From Candidatus Binatia bacterium (lineage in GTDB: Bacteria; Desulfobacterota_B; Binatia; UBA9968), in NCBI GenBank assembly GCA_025922795.1, contig JAICHC010000238.1:1-5433 (forward strand): a stretch of DNA of 5,433 nt, written 5' to 3'. Shown one piece after another: positions 5,378 to 5,433 of this stretch; within the stretch, counting starts at the first letter, position 1; each line of letters opens with the position of its first letter. The translations under genes and the position numbers were made by a program. The notes under the pieces were generated by a model. That model was not told the DNA's origin. It did no database searches and saw only the letters and a list, made by a program, of their open reading frames with translations.

Positions 5378-5433
5378 GGGTTTCGCGGTCACGTTTCACG
5401 GGGGCAATCCCGGCTGCTGCGCCTCGCCTCTGC

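Larger units (their letters stand above)
5297..5433. other. Region downstream of aroC with no supported gene
   Basis: No open frame with a recognisable protein starts or ends here on either strand. The stretch contains a palindrome (5297-5306), an A7 run (5316-5322), a degenerate hexanucleotide repeat (5347-5377), and GC-rich sequence to the window edge. No convincing rho-independent terminator for aroC is visible: the A7 run is on the + strand, and the sequence preceding the corresponding T-run on the minus strand has no stem. Confidence 0.6.

Noticed and set aside
5340..5432. A 30-codon minus-strand open frame entering from the right edge and ending with a TAG at 5342-5340 (last residues SHDHEF).
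   Set aside because: Too short to judge, crosses the hexanucleotide repeat and matches no protein I recognise. It could be the 3' end of a convergent gene; only sequence beyond the window could tell.

Overview
This window is the distal part of a type IV pilus alignment-and-secretin operon, pilM(partial)-pilN-pilO-pilP-pilQ, followed on the same strand by aroC (chorismate synthase). All recognisable genes are on the + strand and about 97% of the window is coding. The gene order, the protein architectures and the moderate-to-high GC content fit a Gram-negative, diderm bacterium. The pil cluster leading into a shikimate-pathway gene, together with a long-form AroC of 398 residues, suggests a deltaproteobacterial-type or related soil/subsurface lineage rather than a gammaproteobacterium. 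That placement is inference; there is no rRNA or other strong phylogenetic marker here.

Layout: positions 1-177 are the C-terminus of PilM, the cytoplasmic actin-like protein. PilN (174-785) and PilO (782-1405) follow with 4-base stop/start overlaps (ATGA, then TTGA). PilP (1413-2045) follows after 7 bases and PilQ, the outer-membrane secretin (2075-4060), after a 29-base gap. After 39 bases comes aroC (4100-5296). The last 137 bases (5297-5433) hold no supported gene, but contain a 10-bp CTAG-rich palindrome, a GGGCTGCTGAAAAAAACTC stretch resembling an insertion-sequence terminus, and a degenerate TCGTGN hexanucleotide tandem repeat.

How the genes work together: PilM binds the INLLP peptide at the cytoplasmic N-terminus of PilN. 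PilN and PilO are bitopic inner-membrane proteins that pair through periplasmic coiled coils and ferredoxin-like domains. PilP links PilNO to the N0 domain of PilQ, and PilQ forms the outer-membrane pore through which the pilus passes. AroC makes chorismate and has no mechanistic link to pili; its position is a conserved type of neighbourhood (pil genes beside aro genes).

Most notable observation: the lipid-anchor signals look swapped compared with the textbook system. PilP, usually an inner-membrane lipoprotein, has a signal peptide but no cysteine anywhere. PilQ, usually an ordinary secreted protein needing a pilotin, carries a lipobox-like GASGC with Ser at +2. This suggests a self-piloting lipoprotein PilQ. 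Otherwise the window is an ordinary, well-conserved chromosomal region, and I see no sign of a wholly new system.
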